From: GCA-2698665 sp047611265
Lineage (GTDB): Bacteria; Pseudomonadota; Gammaproteobacteria; GCA-002705445; GCA-002716945
Assembly (NCBI GenBank): GCA_047611265.1
Contig: JBLFWM010000006.1
Location: forward strand, 1-64,000
Length of the DNA: 64,000 nt
Reading direction: 5' to 3'
A program made the position numbers and the translations under genes. Below are positions 53,765 through 62,256 of the stretch, piece after piece. Below the pieces are notes generated by a model that saw only the letters and a program-made list of their open reading frames with translations, was not told where the DNA came from and did not search any database. Within the stretch, counting starts at the first letter, position 1, and every line of letters begins with the position of its first letter.

Positions 53765-54502
53765 CTACTTTTTAGATTCTAATTTTTTTGCCCAATCCGA
53801 TATATGTCTTTGGTCACGTGCATTATCAGTTTGATTTCTAGTAGGACTAAAAAAAAGTCCTGGCGCATGTAACAATTTACTATAAGGAAATATTATCATT
53901 AAAAGCAATACAAGCGAAAGGTGTAATAGTAATATAAAATCACTAGGCAACTCAGACCATTGGAAGTACATGAGCCCAATAAAAAACATCTTTACAGCAT
54001 AAATGTCAGTATGAAACCATTTCATTAATAACCCTGTAAGCGCTATAGAGATTATAAGTATTAACATTAAATAATCAGATGGATTAGAAATATACCTAAC
54101 TCTATCTACGAATATTCTTCTAGCTAACAAACCAATTAAACCAAATACCATCATATATCCTGCATAATGACCAGCAGCCTGTACAATTTCCCATGAAACC
54201 CAAAACCATACTGGATCAGTAAAATATCTTAAATGCCTGAATGCAGCAAGCAGTAATGCAAAATGAAAAATCCAACCAAAGAACCATGTCCATTTAGTTG
54301 CTGAAAATAAACTTTCAAAAAATACAACTTCACGGAATAATCTAATTGCAACGCCGCTCTTAGTCTTAGGTGCGGGTGGTGTTGGAATTTTAAGAGGTGA
54401 GGGAATTATAGAGTACTCGTAAATTCTATATCCTAGACCTATAAAAAGGATTAAGGTAGCCACATAAAATGATATTCCATAGAATATGGTCACAAATGAC
54501 AT
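53765..54502 (-). CDS. dsrM: DsrM, haem b membrane subunit
   Basis: A 245-residue inner-membrane protein with five helices, of the NarI type. Histidines in the helices (FHFALLLAAFRHLRY, AAGHYAGYM, LLLHLSLVL) are likely haem ligands. It links DsrK to the quinone pool. Confidence 0.95.
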   Translation of the reverse strand: MSFVTIFYGISFYVATLILFIGLGYRIYEYSIIPSPLKIPTPPAPKTKSGVAIRLFREVVFFESLFSATKWTWFFGWIFHFALLLAAFRHLRYFTDPVWFWVSWEIVQAAGHYAGYMMVFGLIGLLARRIFVDRVRYISNPSDYLMLILIISIALTGLLMKWFHTDIYAVKMFFIGLMYFQWSELPSDFILLLHLSLVLLLMIIFPYSKLLHAPGLFFSPTRNQTDNARDQRHISDWAKKLESKK

Positions 54503-54531
54503 ACCTTATCTCTCCTTAAATCGTATAAAGG

Positions 54532-54864
54532 TTATACGCAACCAGTTGGTTTTGGTAATCCAGCAAATTTACATGCCTGCTTACCTGGCCCATATGGAAA
54601 TAACTCATAAAGATATTTGCTGTTGCCTTTATCTTTACCAAGTTTTTTCCCTACTGCTTTAGTTAAAACTCTAACAGCTGGTGCAATTTGATATTCTTCA
54701 TAGTATTCACGTAAGAAATTAATAATATCCCAGTGATCATCAGTAAGCTCAATATCATCCTCTTTAGCCATTGCTGTAGCTAGATCTTTTTCCCATAGAC
54801 TTAGATCGGCTAAATACCCTTCTTCATCAGTCTCAAAAGATTTTCCATTTACTTCGATTGGCAT
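54532..54864 (-). CDS. dsrC: DsrC, sulfur-carrier protein
   Basis: A 110-residue protein, the sulfur carrier and substrate of DsrAB. The C-terminal arm has both redox cysteines, Cys98 in QACKFAGLPKPTG and the penultimate Cys109, eleven residues apart as in functional DsrC. It serves here as the reference for the two variant paralogues at 60.3 and 63.7 kb. Confidence 0.97.
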   Translation of the reverse strand: MPIEVNGKSFETDEEGYLADLSLWEKDLATAMAKEDDIELTDDHWDIINFLREYYEEYQIAPAVRVLTKAVGKKLGKDKGNSKYLYELFPYGPGKQACKFAGLPKPTGCV

Positions 54865-54880
54865 AATTTACTCCTCTAAT

Positions 54881-55183
54881 TTATAACCAGTTTTGAATTT
54901 TTTCATTCTTTACAGTCAGATCAACAAAACCTTTATAATCTATTATCTCTATATTAGAGATTAGAGAACTTTTATCAAGCCCTCTAGCTTTTAAATCTGG
55001 TCCCAACACATAGAATTTAGATGTTTTCTGTGCATTTATAACAGTGTCTGAAATACTTGTATTTTTGAGCGCCCCATAGACTCCATCCTCGATTAGAAGA
55101 ACAGATGAGCTTTCACTTATTAGTCTTAAACATGTTTCTAAACTATTTTTTTCAAAGGGTGATTTATTTACTGTATGTAACAT
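54881..55183 (-). CDS. dsrH: DsrH, sulfurtransferase subunit
   Basis: A 100-residue TusB-like protein forming the DsrE2F2H2 hexamer that passes sulfur to DsrC. The start MLHTVNKSPFEKNSLETCLRLI contains the conserved Cys near residue 18. It shares one base with dsrF. Confidence 0.93.
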   Translation of the reverse strand: MLHTVNKSPFEKNSLETCLRLISESSSVLLIEDGVYGALKNTSISDTVINAQKTSKFYVLGPDLKARGLDKSSLISNIEIIDYKGFVDLTVKNEKIQNWL

Positions 55184-55566
55184 TAGAAATTAAATATAAC
55201 CTCACTGTCTGTGATAAGTGCTTTCATCTCTGAGCTATCAATAACTTTAACATCTACCGATAAATCTTCTTCTGTTAGTCCTCTAGACTCCAAGGATTCT
55301 TTTTCAACATATAATTTTTCTACATCATACATCTCAAGAGCTTTGTATATTTTAGAAAAGTTTTTAGTATATATCTCTGATGTATCTTGGTCTTTTTTTA
55401 ATTGGAAAACACCATCATCAATAAAAGCTAGACTAACATCTTGCTCAAATGCGGCTCCAATCAAAACTACTTCAAGTGCTTCATGAGCATAAACAGTACC
55501 ATGTGGAGCTCTTCTGTTAATATACAGAAATTTTTTAACTACTCCACTTTCTAATTCTTCTTCCAT
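55183..55566 (-). CDS. dsrF: DsrF, sulfurtransferase subunit
   Basis: A 127-residue TusC-like subunit, with FLYINRRAPHGTVYAHEALEVVLIGAAFEQDVSLAFIDDGVFQL typical of the family. It starts directly after dsrE and overlaps dsrH by one base. Confidence 0.94.
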   Translation of the reverse strand: MEEELESGVVKKFLYINRRAPHGTVYAHEALEVVLIGAAFEQDVSLAFIDDGVFQLKKDQDTSEIYTKNFSKIYKALEMYDVEKLYVEKESLESRGLTEEDLSVDVKVIDSSEMKALITDSEVIFNF

Positions 55567-55959
55567 TTAATCACCAAAAGTTACTAATCTATCAGCTTGT
55601 ACGCCAGCCTCTATTAATTGGCCTAATCCTGATATTCTAAATTTATCCGCAATATTATCTGCATCCTTTTTATGTCTTTTCATTTCATCGGGATCAACCA
55701 TTCCTCTTCTTTGTGCAGCAGCTACACATAGAACTAAGTCAACCTTATGTTCTGTAGCCAACTCCGACCATCTATTTGGAATGTGTCTATCATCTTGAGG
55801 AGGTGTAGCTAGTCGAGTACCATTATTCACACCATCATGATAAAAAAATACACGAAAAATAGTATGTCCTTCTTCAATTGCAGCTTTTGCAAATAAATAT
55901 GCACTATCAGATGCCTGATGTTGATAAGGCCCTTCGTTAACTAGTATACCGAATAACAT
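55567..55959 (-). CDS. dsrE: DsrE, catalytic sulfurtransferase subunit
   Basis: A 130-residue TusD-like subunit. The persulfide-forming Cys lies in LVLCVAAAQRRGMVD. It lies 13 bases downstream of dsrB in the conserved dsrAB-EFH-C order, which separates sulfur oxidisers from sulfate reducers. Confidence 0.95.
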   Translation of the reverse strand: MLFGILVNEGPYQHQASDSAYLFAKAAIEEGHTIFRVFFYHDGVNNGTRLATPPQDDRHIPNRWSELATEHKVDLVLCVAAAQRRGMVDPDEMKRHKKDADNIADKFRISGLGQLIEAGVQADRLVTFGD

Positions 55960-55972
55960 AAACAGTCCTTGT

Positions 55973-57061
55973 TTAAAATCTAATGTATGTAGATGAGTTT
56001 AAGGTTTTTCTGCCACCACGCCAGTTATCAATATGATACTTAGTGAACGGAAGTTCTGTTAGCTCAAAAAATCTTGGCCAACCAATTCTTTCAATCCAAT
56101 CATTTATACGTTCCCAATCTTTTCCATCTTCCTTATACTTTTTAAGGATTCGTTTAACAATTGCAGTAGCTTCTGGCCATCTTGGAGGATTATTTGGTAT
56201 TCCGGCTGCTACTAATTTTTGGAAAGTTGGTTTGCTACGAGCATTTGAATGATTACCACCAACCCATATTGCTAGTTTACTATGTTCTGGATCATTAATT
56301 TGCATTGGTGGACATGGTGGGAAACAAGCACCACAACATATACATTTTTTTTCATCAACTTCTAGTGAAGCCTTGCCATTTACCATTGCCGGTCTAATTG
56401 CTGCCACAGGGCATCTTGCAACCACGGATGGTCTTTCACAAACATTCGATACTAAATCATGGTTAATCTTTGGTGGCTTAGTATGCTGTATATTAATTGC
56501 GATATCACCTTGACCACCACAGTTAATTTGACAACACGACGTAGTCATATGCACTCTATTAGGCATATCATTATTCTTAAATTCATCTATTAACTCATCC
56601 ATCATGGCTTTAACAACACCAGAAGCATCTGTTCCAGGTATGTCACAATGCAACCAGCCTTGTGTATGAGAAATCATAGCAACACTGTTTTTAGTGCCGC
56701 CGACTACAAAGCCTTCTTTTTCAAGCGCTTCTATTAATGGCTCTACTTTAGAAGCATCTTTAACCATATATTCGATATTACTTCTTATTGTGAATCGTAC
56801 AAATCCATCAGCAAACTTATCACCAATATCGCATAGTGTACGTAATGTAAATACATCTAGAATTCGCTGTGTTCCAGCTCTTACAGTCCAGATTTCGTCA
56901 CCACTATTAGCAGCATGTCTTAAGACACCAGGTCTAGGATGATCATGCCATTTCCACTGACCAAAATTTTTACGCATTGTTGGATGCATATATTGGAAAC
57001 CATCTGGCGCACCAGTTTCAATTGGTTTTCTCATTTCTTTTTTTTGTTTTACTTGTGTCAT
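55973..57061 (-). CDS. dsrB: Dissimilatory sulfite reductase beta subunit
   Basis: A 362-residue subunit of the reverse sulfite reductase that oxidises DsrC-bound sulfur to sulfite. The sirohaem-[4Fe-4S] motif (TTSCCQINCGG with ARCPVAAIRP nearby) and a ferredoxin motif CICCGACFPPCPPM are seen. It lies 15 bases after dsrA. Confidence 0.97.
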   Translation of the reverse strand: MTQVKQKKEMRKPIETGAPDGFQYMHPTMRKNFGQWKWHDHPRPGVLRHAANSGDEIWTVRAGTQRILDVFTLRTLCDIGDKFADGFVRFTIRSNIEYMVKDASKVEPLIEALEKEGFVVGGTKNSVAMISHTQGWLHCDIPGTDASGVVKAMMDELIDEFKNNDMPNRVHMTTSCCQINCGGQGDIAINIQHTKPPKINHDLVSNVCERPSVVARCPVAAIRPAMVNGKASLEVDEKKCICCGACFPPCPPMQINDPEHSKLAIWVGGNHSNARSKPTFQKLVAAGIPNNPPRWPEATAIVKRILKKYKEDGKDWERINDWIERIGWPRFFELTELPFTKYHIDNWRGGRKTLNSSTYIRF

Positions 57062-57076
57062 AATTTTATCTTCTCG

Positions 57077-58333
57077 TTAAGCGGAATCTTTATCTGCTGC
57101 GTCTGCACGTTCGTACCATTTAACAGCTTCACCGTCCCATCCATCACCCCTGAAATAACTGGATTCTCTTGGGTTTCCAACCATATTAGGGTCTACTTCA
57201 ATTCCTATTCCTTCTAAAAAGTTTACAAGACCGATTCTTTCAATCATCTCACCACATCTCTCATGCTCAAGAGCATTATCTGCCCAAAAATCTATGGATT
57301 CTTCGGCAATCTCAACCAACTTATCCCAGTCTTCTTGCGTTTCAAGTTTCATGAATGGGACAATTACTGTTCCCATTAAATCACCTATTTTTAAAGTTCT
57401 TTTACCACCCATTAAAACAGTCGCGCCCTTGTCATCACCGGGATGAAAAGCTTTCGGGATTACATTTAAGCAATGCATACATTTTACACAATTTTTGTTA
57501 TCAATCGTTACTGTGTCATCATCATTCAAAGAGATAGCATTTGTAGGGCATCTTGTAACAATATTATCAATTACATGTTTTCTTCCCTTTGAGTCAACAT
57601 ACTTTTTGAACTCTTCTTGGTCAATCTTAATATCGTCTCTCCATGTTCCAATAATTGACATATCAGCTCTTTCTATTGAGTTCATGCAATCATTCGCACA
57701 TCCAGAAACCTTAAATTTAAATTTGTATGGTAATGCAGGTCTGTGCATATCATCTATGAAGTTATTAACTAGTAGCCTATGAGCTTTATGTTCATTGATG
57801 TTTGACATCTCACATCTACCAGCACCAACGCATGACATCGCTGTTCTAACGCATGGTCCAGCTCCACCTAAGTCAAAGCCGTACTCATTAATCTCGTCAA
57901 AAAAGTGTTGAGTAGCATCAGAAGTGGATCCAATGAACATTATATTCCCTGTTTGACCATGAAAAGTGACTAATCCTGAGCCATATTTTTCCCAACTATC
58001 AGCCATTTTTCTTAATATATCTGTCGTATAATAGTTTCCTGCTGGAGGCTGTACACGTAATGTATGAAATTCTTTAGATTTAGGGAAAGCATCACCAACT
58101 TCTGAGAAACGAGGTATAATCCCGCCACCATAGCCATAAACACTTACTGTCCCACCTTTCCAATAACCTTTTCTTGTTTCATATGAATGCTCTAATTGAC
58201 CCAGTAGGTCATTAGTCATTTCATTAATTCGTTCTTGAGGATGTGAATCTCTCAATCTTTTAATACCACTAATAAAACTAGGCCATGGCCCATTTTCTAG
58301 CTCATCTAACATTGGCGTATCATGTTTTTTCAA
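57077..58333 (-). CDS. dsrA: Dissimilatory sulfite reductase alpha subunit
   Basis: A 418-residue catalytic subunit. C-x5-C and C-x3-C cluster motifs for the sirohaem-bridged centre (CVGAGRCEMSN, CANDCMNS) and a ferredoxin motif CVKCMHCLNVIPKAF are present. The start is TTG at 58333 with GGAG upstream; KHDTPMLDELENGPWPSFISGIKRL matches DsrA of purple sulfur bacteria. It is the first gene of the operon; the 129-base gap to the divergent oxygenase gene probably holds promoters for both. Confidence 0.97.
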   Translation of the reverse strand: MKKHDTPMLDELENGPWPSFISGIKRLRDSHPQERINEMTNDLLGQLEHSYETRKGYWKGGTVSVYGYGGGIIPRFSEVGDAFPKSKEFHTLRVQPPAGNYYTTDILRKMADSWEKYGSGLVTFHGQTGNIMFIGSTSDATQHFFDEINEYGFDLGGAGPCVRTAMSCVGAGRCEMSNINEHKAHRLLVNNFIDDMHRPALPYKFKFKVSGCANDCMNSIERADMSIIGTWRDDIKIDQEEFKKYVDSKGRKHVIDNIVTRCPTNAISLNDDDTVTIDNKNCVKCMHCLNVIPKAFHPGDDKGATVLMGGKRTLKIGDLMGTVIVPFMKLETQEDWDKLVEIAEESIDFWADNALEHERCGEMIERIGLVNFLEGIGIEVDPNMVGNPRESSYFRGDGWDGEAVKWYERADAADKDSA

Positions 58334-58398
58334 TGTATAGCTCTCCGTTTTTCTGATATATAATGTTTATTATATTATCATTATTTACTAATATGTGT

Positions 58399-58410
58399 CT
58401 ATGCGTAGAT
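58399..58410. promoter_or_regulatory. Short dyad in the dsrA / oxygenase intergenic region
   Basis: TCTATGCGTAGA has inverted TCTA and TAGA arms around TGCG, midway between divergent dsrA and the TauD-like gene. It could be a shared regulator site; a 12-base dyad of this quality can occur by chance in AT-rich DNA. Confidence 0.3.
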
Positions 58411-58462
58411 AATATAGCATTTATTTAAAATAACTTACAAGTACTAAATAGGCATAAATTCA

Positions 58463-59311
58463 ATGAATATACTTAAAAACTCCAGAAATAATTATAAACT
58501 CTGGGCTAATAAAAAACTAGAGGGGTTTTCTAATAAAATAGATGATTTAATTGTGGAAATAAAAAATCCGAATTCTCTTAGTAAATCAGAAAAGAATATT
58601 ATGTCTACGACTATTAATCAGCATAATATGGTCTTTTTTCAGATTAATAAAGAAACTATTAATCTAAAATCATCCATTAAAACATTGGGGGCTCAGATTG
58701 GACTAGGTGATTATGAAATAGATTCAAAATCAGATAGTGGCGGCTTAACTGAAATAAAAATTCATACTAATATAGAGTCAAATACTGAATATATTCCATA
58801 TACTGATAAAAAACTAAATTGGCATACCGATGGCTACTATAATAATGATGGGAACCTTATATTGTCATGGCTATTATTTTGTAAAACCCAATCTGGAAAT
58901 GGAGGAGTAAATAAATATATGGATCACGAGGTCGCATATATATTATTTAATGAACATTTCAATAATGTCAGTGATTTGATGCTTAGTAATACATATAGAA
59001 TTCCTAAAAATGAATTAAGCGGGAGAGAAGCAGTTGATAGTCCAATATTTTCTTTTATCAATAGTAAATTACATATGAAGTTTAGTATGAGAGAGAAAAA
59101 TATTATATGGAATGATAAGTCTAAAGAGGCTGTGAATAATTTAAAAGATATTATTAAAAATGCCGAAAAATATCACATCACACATAAATTTTTAGAAGGA
59201 CAGGGAGTAATAACAAATAATATTATCCATATGCGTACATCATTTACAAATTTAGAAAAAAAGAATAGGCTTCTATATAGATTGAGGTCAAAGCAGAGAA
59301 TGGAGGCATAA
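58463..59311 (+). CDS. TauD/TfdA-type 2-oxoglutarate Fe(II) oxygenase-like protein
   Basis: A 282-residue protein with the jellyroll iron site: an HxD pair in NWHTDGYY (His121, Asp123), a distal His near residue 256 in HMRTSF, and an Arg-rich C-terminus RLLYRLRSKQR. TauD-type enzymes hydroxylate small molecules such as taurine, but some act on peptides; the substrate here is unknown. It is the first gene of the plus-strand cluster divergent from dsrA and overlaps the next gene by one base (TAATG). Confidence 0.78.
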   Translation: MNILKNSRNNYKLWANKKLEGFSNKIDDLIVEIKNPNSLSKSEKNIMSTTINQHNMVFFQINKETINLKSSIKTLGAQIGLGDYEIDSKSDSGGLTEIKIHTNIESNTEYIPYTDKKLNWHTDGYYNNDGNLILSWLLFCKTQSGNGGVNKYMDHEVAYILFNEHFNNVSDLMLSNTYRIPKNELSGREAVDSPIFSFINSKLHMKFSMREKNIIWNDKSKEAVNNLKDIIKNAEKYHITHKFLEGQGVITNNIIHMRTSFTNLEKKNRLLYRLRSKQRMEA

Positions 59312-59502
59312 TGTTATATTTAAGTAGCTTATTAATAGATGAAAAAGATATTGAAACTTTTGATGAATTATTAGAAGTAGTAAAGGTTAGAGCCAAAGAT
59401 GGTGAAATATTTATAAAAATTGATTTGAAGCCTCCGTTTCCAGATACACCAGAAAACTGGGAAGATAAAATTGAGTCAGCTTTCAGTAGTTATATTAAAT
59501 AA
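59311..59502 (+). CDS. Small acidic protein in the DsrC-like/Cas6-like cluster, unknown
   Basis: A 63-residue protein with no cysteine, signal or membrane helix. It contains the sequence IKIDLKPPFPDTPENWEDKI. It is coupled by overlap to the oxygenase gene and lies one base before the Cas6-like gene. I recognise no family. Confidence 0.65.
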   Translation: MLYLSSLLIDEKDIETFDELLEVVKVRAKDGEIFIKIDLKPPFPDTPENWEDKIESAFSSYIK

Positions 59503-59503
59503 T

Positions 59504-60172
59504 ATGTGGGAAGAAGAAGAAAAATTTGAAGAAAAATCCAGCATGATTGATGTTGCATTTAAAATTGAGTGTAAGATTTTACCATATGATCACATTTCAG
59601 AGTTATCAAAAGCTTTGACAAATTTAGCCCCCTGGATGTTAAAAAATGATTTAATTGGAGTGCATACACTTCATGGGCCAGATTTTGGAAATGGCTGGGT
59701 TAGATCAGAAAATGATGAAATTTTTTTATCCAAAAGAACAAGATTAATCATAAGAATTCCTAAGGCAGATATTAATAAAATAAAATTGATTGAAGGCTCT
59801 ACTATAAATGTTCTAAATAATGATCTAAAGATTGGAAAATCTATTATAAAACCATTTCTTGTTGTTAGAGATTTAATTTGTAGATCTGTCTTGTGTAATC
59901 AGAATCAAACGGAAGAAAATTTTTTATTTGAAATTAAAGAACAATTGAATATTCATGGAATATCTATAAAAAAAGCCATATGCGGTAAAACAAAAATTAT
60001 GATTATTGAGGGAAAAAATCAGTTTACAAGGAGTCTAATGATTGCAGATTTATCTAAAGATCACTCTATACTTTTACAAGATTTAGGCATTGGTAGTGGT
60101 AGAATTTATGGATGTGGCATTTTACTACCTCATAAGTCAATAGATGCAGTCTCAAACTTCAAAGAAGACTAA
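59504..60172 (+). CDS. Cas6/Cmx6-family (type I-MYXAN) RNA endonuclease-like protein, without CRISPR
   Basis: A 222-residue protein that I recognise as the Cas6/Cmx6 family: the N-terminal stretch DVAFKIECKILPYDHISELSKAL with His30, SKRTRLIIRIPK, FTRSLMIADLS, and the C-terminal glycine-rich loop GIGSGRIYGCG (residues 195-205) followed by PHK. Cas6 proteins are ferredoxin-like RAMP nucleases that cut CRISPR repeat RNA. No CRISPR repeat or other cas gene is visible in this window. Its neighbours are oxygenase and DsrC-like genes, so it may be a non-CRISPR RNA-binding or RNA-cutting protein. The ATG at 59504 is chosen over the in-frame TTG at 59471, which overlaps the preceding gene. Confidence 0.8.
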   Translation: MWEEEEKFEEKSSMIDVAFKIECKILPYDHISELSKALTNLAPWMLKNDLIGVHTLHGPDFGNGWVRSENDEIFLSKRTRLIIRIPKADINKIKLIEGSTINVLNNDLKIGKSIIKPFLVVRDLICRSVLCNQNQTEENFLFEIKEQLNIHGISIKKAICGKTKIMIIEGKNQFTRSLMIADLSKDHSILLQDLGIGSGRIYGCGILLPHKSIDAVSNFKED

Positions 60173-60257
60173 TGATTAGTTAAAATCAATATGGACATAT
60201 TTAGTCTAGTATATTAGAATTTTCAATCATACAAACAAGGATTAGATGGAGTATCAC

Positions 60258-60596
60258 ATGAAAGTAGAAGTAAATGGTAAAATAGTTGAGACAACTGAAA
60301 CAGGTTTCCTTGTAAATCTAGAAAACTGGAATGAAGATATAGCCAAAGTAATTGCTGCACAAGAAGCGATAGAGTTAACCGAAAGGCATTGGGACGTAAT
60401 TAACTATCTCAGAGACGAATTTATAAATAATAAAGAAAACCAGCCTAATACCAGAAATATGGTTAAAGACTTAGGAAAGTTATGGGGTGAAAAAATAGAT
60501 ACTAAAACATTATTTGATTTATTCCCTGGTAATCCAAGCAAACAAGCTGGTAGAATAGGTGGCTTACCAGAAAGTAGAAGAAAAGGTGGATATTAA
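60258..60596 (+). CDS. DsrC/TusE-family protein lacking both redox cysteines
   Basis: A 112-residue DsrC fold: VEVNGKIVETTETGFLVNLENWNEDIAK and LTERHWDVINYLRDEF match DsrC. The C-terminal arm reads FPGNPSKQAGRIGGLPESRRKGGY, with Gly where Cys98 of DsrC stands and no penultimate Cys. Such Cys-less members have been proposed as regulatory (RspA-type) proteins rather than sulfur carriers. The 60258 ATG has GGAG upstream and matches the family N-terminus; an ATG at 60246 adds four residues. It overlaps the next small gene by one base. Confidence 0.9.
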   Translation: MKVEVNGKIVETTETGFLVNLENWNEDIAKVIAAQEAIELTERHWDVINYLRDEFINNKENQPNTRNMVKDLGKLWGEKIDTKTLFDLFPGNPSKQAGRIGGLPESRRKGGY

Positions 60597-60820
60597 TGGA
60601 TGATATTAAGAAACTAGAAGAAGAAAGGAAGACTATAATTGCAACATTATTAAGAATTCAAAAAGAATTCATGGAGCTTGAAAGAAAATCTGGAGTAACT
60701 GAGAAAGATATTCACTTTAATCCAGTAGGCATCATAAAAGAATATAAAGAAGAGCATGAAAAATTAGCTAACCGCTTAGTAGATATTGCTCACAAACTAA
60801 AGGGGTCTATAAGAACATAA
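60596..60820 (+). CDS. Small coiled-coil-like protein, unknown
   Basis: A 74-residue, highly charged helical protein: KKLEEERKTIIATLLRIQKEFMELERKSG and KEEHEKLANRLVDIAHKLKG have heptad-like spacing. It could be a short coiled coil or an adaptor. TAATG-type overlaps link it to both neighbours, so translation is coupled. Confidence 0.65.
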   Translation: MDDIKKLEEERKTIIATLLRIQKEFMELERKSGVTEKDIHFNPVGIIKEYKEEHEKLANRLVDIAHKLKGSIRT

Positions 60821-61014
60821 TGAATAGTGATTATTTTAATAAAGTAACAGAATTAGAGAAGATGAATGCCTCGGATGATTATATTATTGGTTGGCAGGAA
60901 GGTTACCAAAGTAGCCCTAAAGTTGAAGAACAAAGATTGAGCGATGCTTATGAAGCTGGTTATGCAGATGGTGAAAATAAAAACATTGATAACGCAGCTA
61001 ATTTTAAAAAATAA
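60820..61014 (+). CDS. Small protein with a repeated Gly-Tyr motif, unknown
   Basis: A 64-residue protein with two related stretches, YIIGWQEGYQS and AYEAGYADG. A loose resemblance to the GY-containing pattern of ribosome modulation factor is visible but not convincing. It overlaps the preceding gene by one base and is followed by a gene on the other strand. Confidence 0.6.
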   Translation: MNSDYFNKVTELEKMNASDDYIIGWQEGYQSSPKVEEQRLSDAYEAGYADGENKNIDNAANFKK

Positions 61015-61016
61015 AT

Positions 61017-61580
61017 TTACGTTCTAGTTAGTGATTCGTAAACTTCTATAAACTTCTTACAAATCTCAACAGCGTCTATATCAACTATCTGATCCATAAC
61101 CCATTTATTTGTCTGACTAGACCCCATTGCATCTTGTATTTTTTTTGCCAGATGACGATAAATTGAATAATTACCGGATGATTTTGTGAACTCATACTGA
61201 GAATATTCACCTGAACGTATATTAAGTGTATTGATGTACCCTTCTCTATAGTTTCCATCACCAAATAGATCTTCGCAATTTTCTTGCATTATTCTAGCTG
61301 ACTGTTTTCCGAGATTATTCATCACTGATATGCGATAGTCATCTGGATTTTTATCTTGATATAAAAGTCGGTCAGCTAAATGTACCTGGAAAGACATAAA
61401 TTCTACAATAACTGTAATACGCTGATGATCCGAAGAATAATCAAAATCATCCCCATGGAGATTCCTTGCTTTATCTAAGGATAATTTCCAGCCAATATAT
61501 GATAAGGCACTAGCAATATCTTCACTGTTTTTTTCACGTTTAACAGTCTTAGACCAGTTACTTTTAATTCGTATTGCCAT
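61017..61580 (-). CDS. Unknown protein, opposite strand within the cluster
   Basis: A 187-residue soluble, mainly helical protein beginning MAIRIKSNWSKTVKREKNSEDIA. Conserved-looking stretches are LHGDDFDYSSDHQRITVIVEFMSFQVHLADRLLY and MGSSQTNKWVMDQI. I believe similar proteins occur in other sulfur-oxidising proteobacteria but cannot name a function. Although on the minus strand, it is embedded in the cluster, with 2 bases to the upstream stop and 82 bases to the next gene, whose promoter would lie in that gap. Confidence 0.72.
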   Translation of the reverse strand: MAIRIKSNWSKTVKREKNSEDIASALSYIGWKLSLDKARNLHGDDFDYSSDHQRITVIVEFMSFQVHLADRLLYQDKNPDDYRISVMNNLGKQSARIMQENCEDLFGDGNYREGYINTLNIRSGEYSQYEFTKSSGNYSIYRHLAKKIQDAMGSSQTNKWVMDQIVDIDAVEICKKFIEVYESLTRT

Positions 61581-61662
61581 AACTAATTATCTTCAATGTA
61601 TATTGGTTATATTTTATACTATACACTCAACAAGTAAGAATATAAATGAAGGGGAAAGGTAA

Positions 61663-62256
61663 TTGGACATTCAACTAGAGAAAAGATTGATAGAAACTAA
61701 GCCAGGTAGTTTTATTTTTGAATTTAACAATAGTATCTCAACTAAAAATTGCCAAGATATAATTAATAGATTTGAATCATCTGAATCTGATCATTATCAA
61801 GGAAGAGTTGGGCAAACATTTGAAGAAAATGCAGATGTTAAAAAATCAACTGATATGGTGATAAGCGGAAAAGATAACTGGAAAGATATTGACGAGTTAC
61901 TATTTACAAGTCTCGCAAAAGCATTAAGTGGAGTAAAAAAACAATTTGATTTTTTCACAGGGCCTTTTAAAGATATTGGCTATGCAGTTCAAAGAACAAA
62001 GCCAGGAGAGTTTTTTCACTGGCATGTTGATGGCGGGAGTCATCAATTCAGCGATAGACAATTGGTCGCTATTTGGTACTTAAATGATGTTGAGGGGCCA
62101 GGTGGAGAAACAGAATTCTTAAACCAAGATGTAAAAATTAAACCTGAAGCTGGCAAATTAATTTTATTTCCTCCTTTTTGGACTCATGAACACCGTGGTG
62201 TTACACTTCAAAAAGGTATTAAATATATAGCAACTACCTGGGTAGTCTTCAAATAA
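61663..62256 (+). CDS. 2OG-Fe(II) oxygenase of the prolyl-hydroxylase type
   Basis: A 197-residue jellyroll oxygenase. The iron triad is His121-x-Asp123 in HWHVDGG with His177 in THEHRGV, and a 2-oxoglutarate-binding Lys187 (GIKYIATTWVVF). PGGETEFLNQDVKIKPEAGKLILFP is typical of the P4H family. It starts with TTG at 61663 behind GGGGAAAGG. It is the second iron-dependent oxygenase of the cluster and overlaps the next gene by one base. The substrate is unknown; protein hydroxylation is plausible. Confidence 0.85.
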   Translation: MDIQLEKRLIETKPGSFIFEFNNSISTKNCQDIINRFESSESDHYQGRVGQTFEENADVKKSTDMVISGKDNWKDIDELLFTSLAKALSGVKKQFDFFTGPFKDIGYAVQRTKPGEFFHWHVDGGSHQFSDRQLVAIWYLNDVEGPGGETEFLNQDVKIKPEAGKLILFPPFWTHEHRGVTLQKGIKYIATTWVVFK

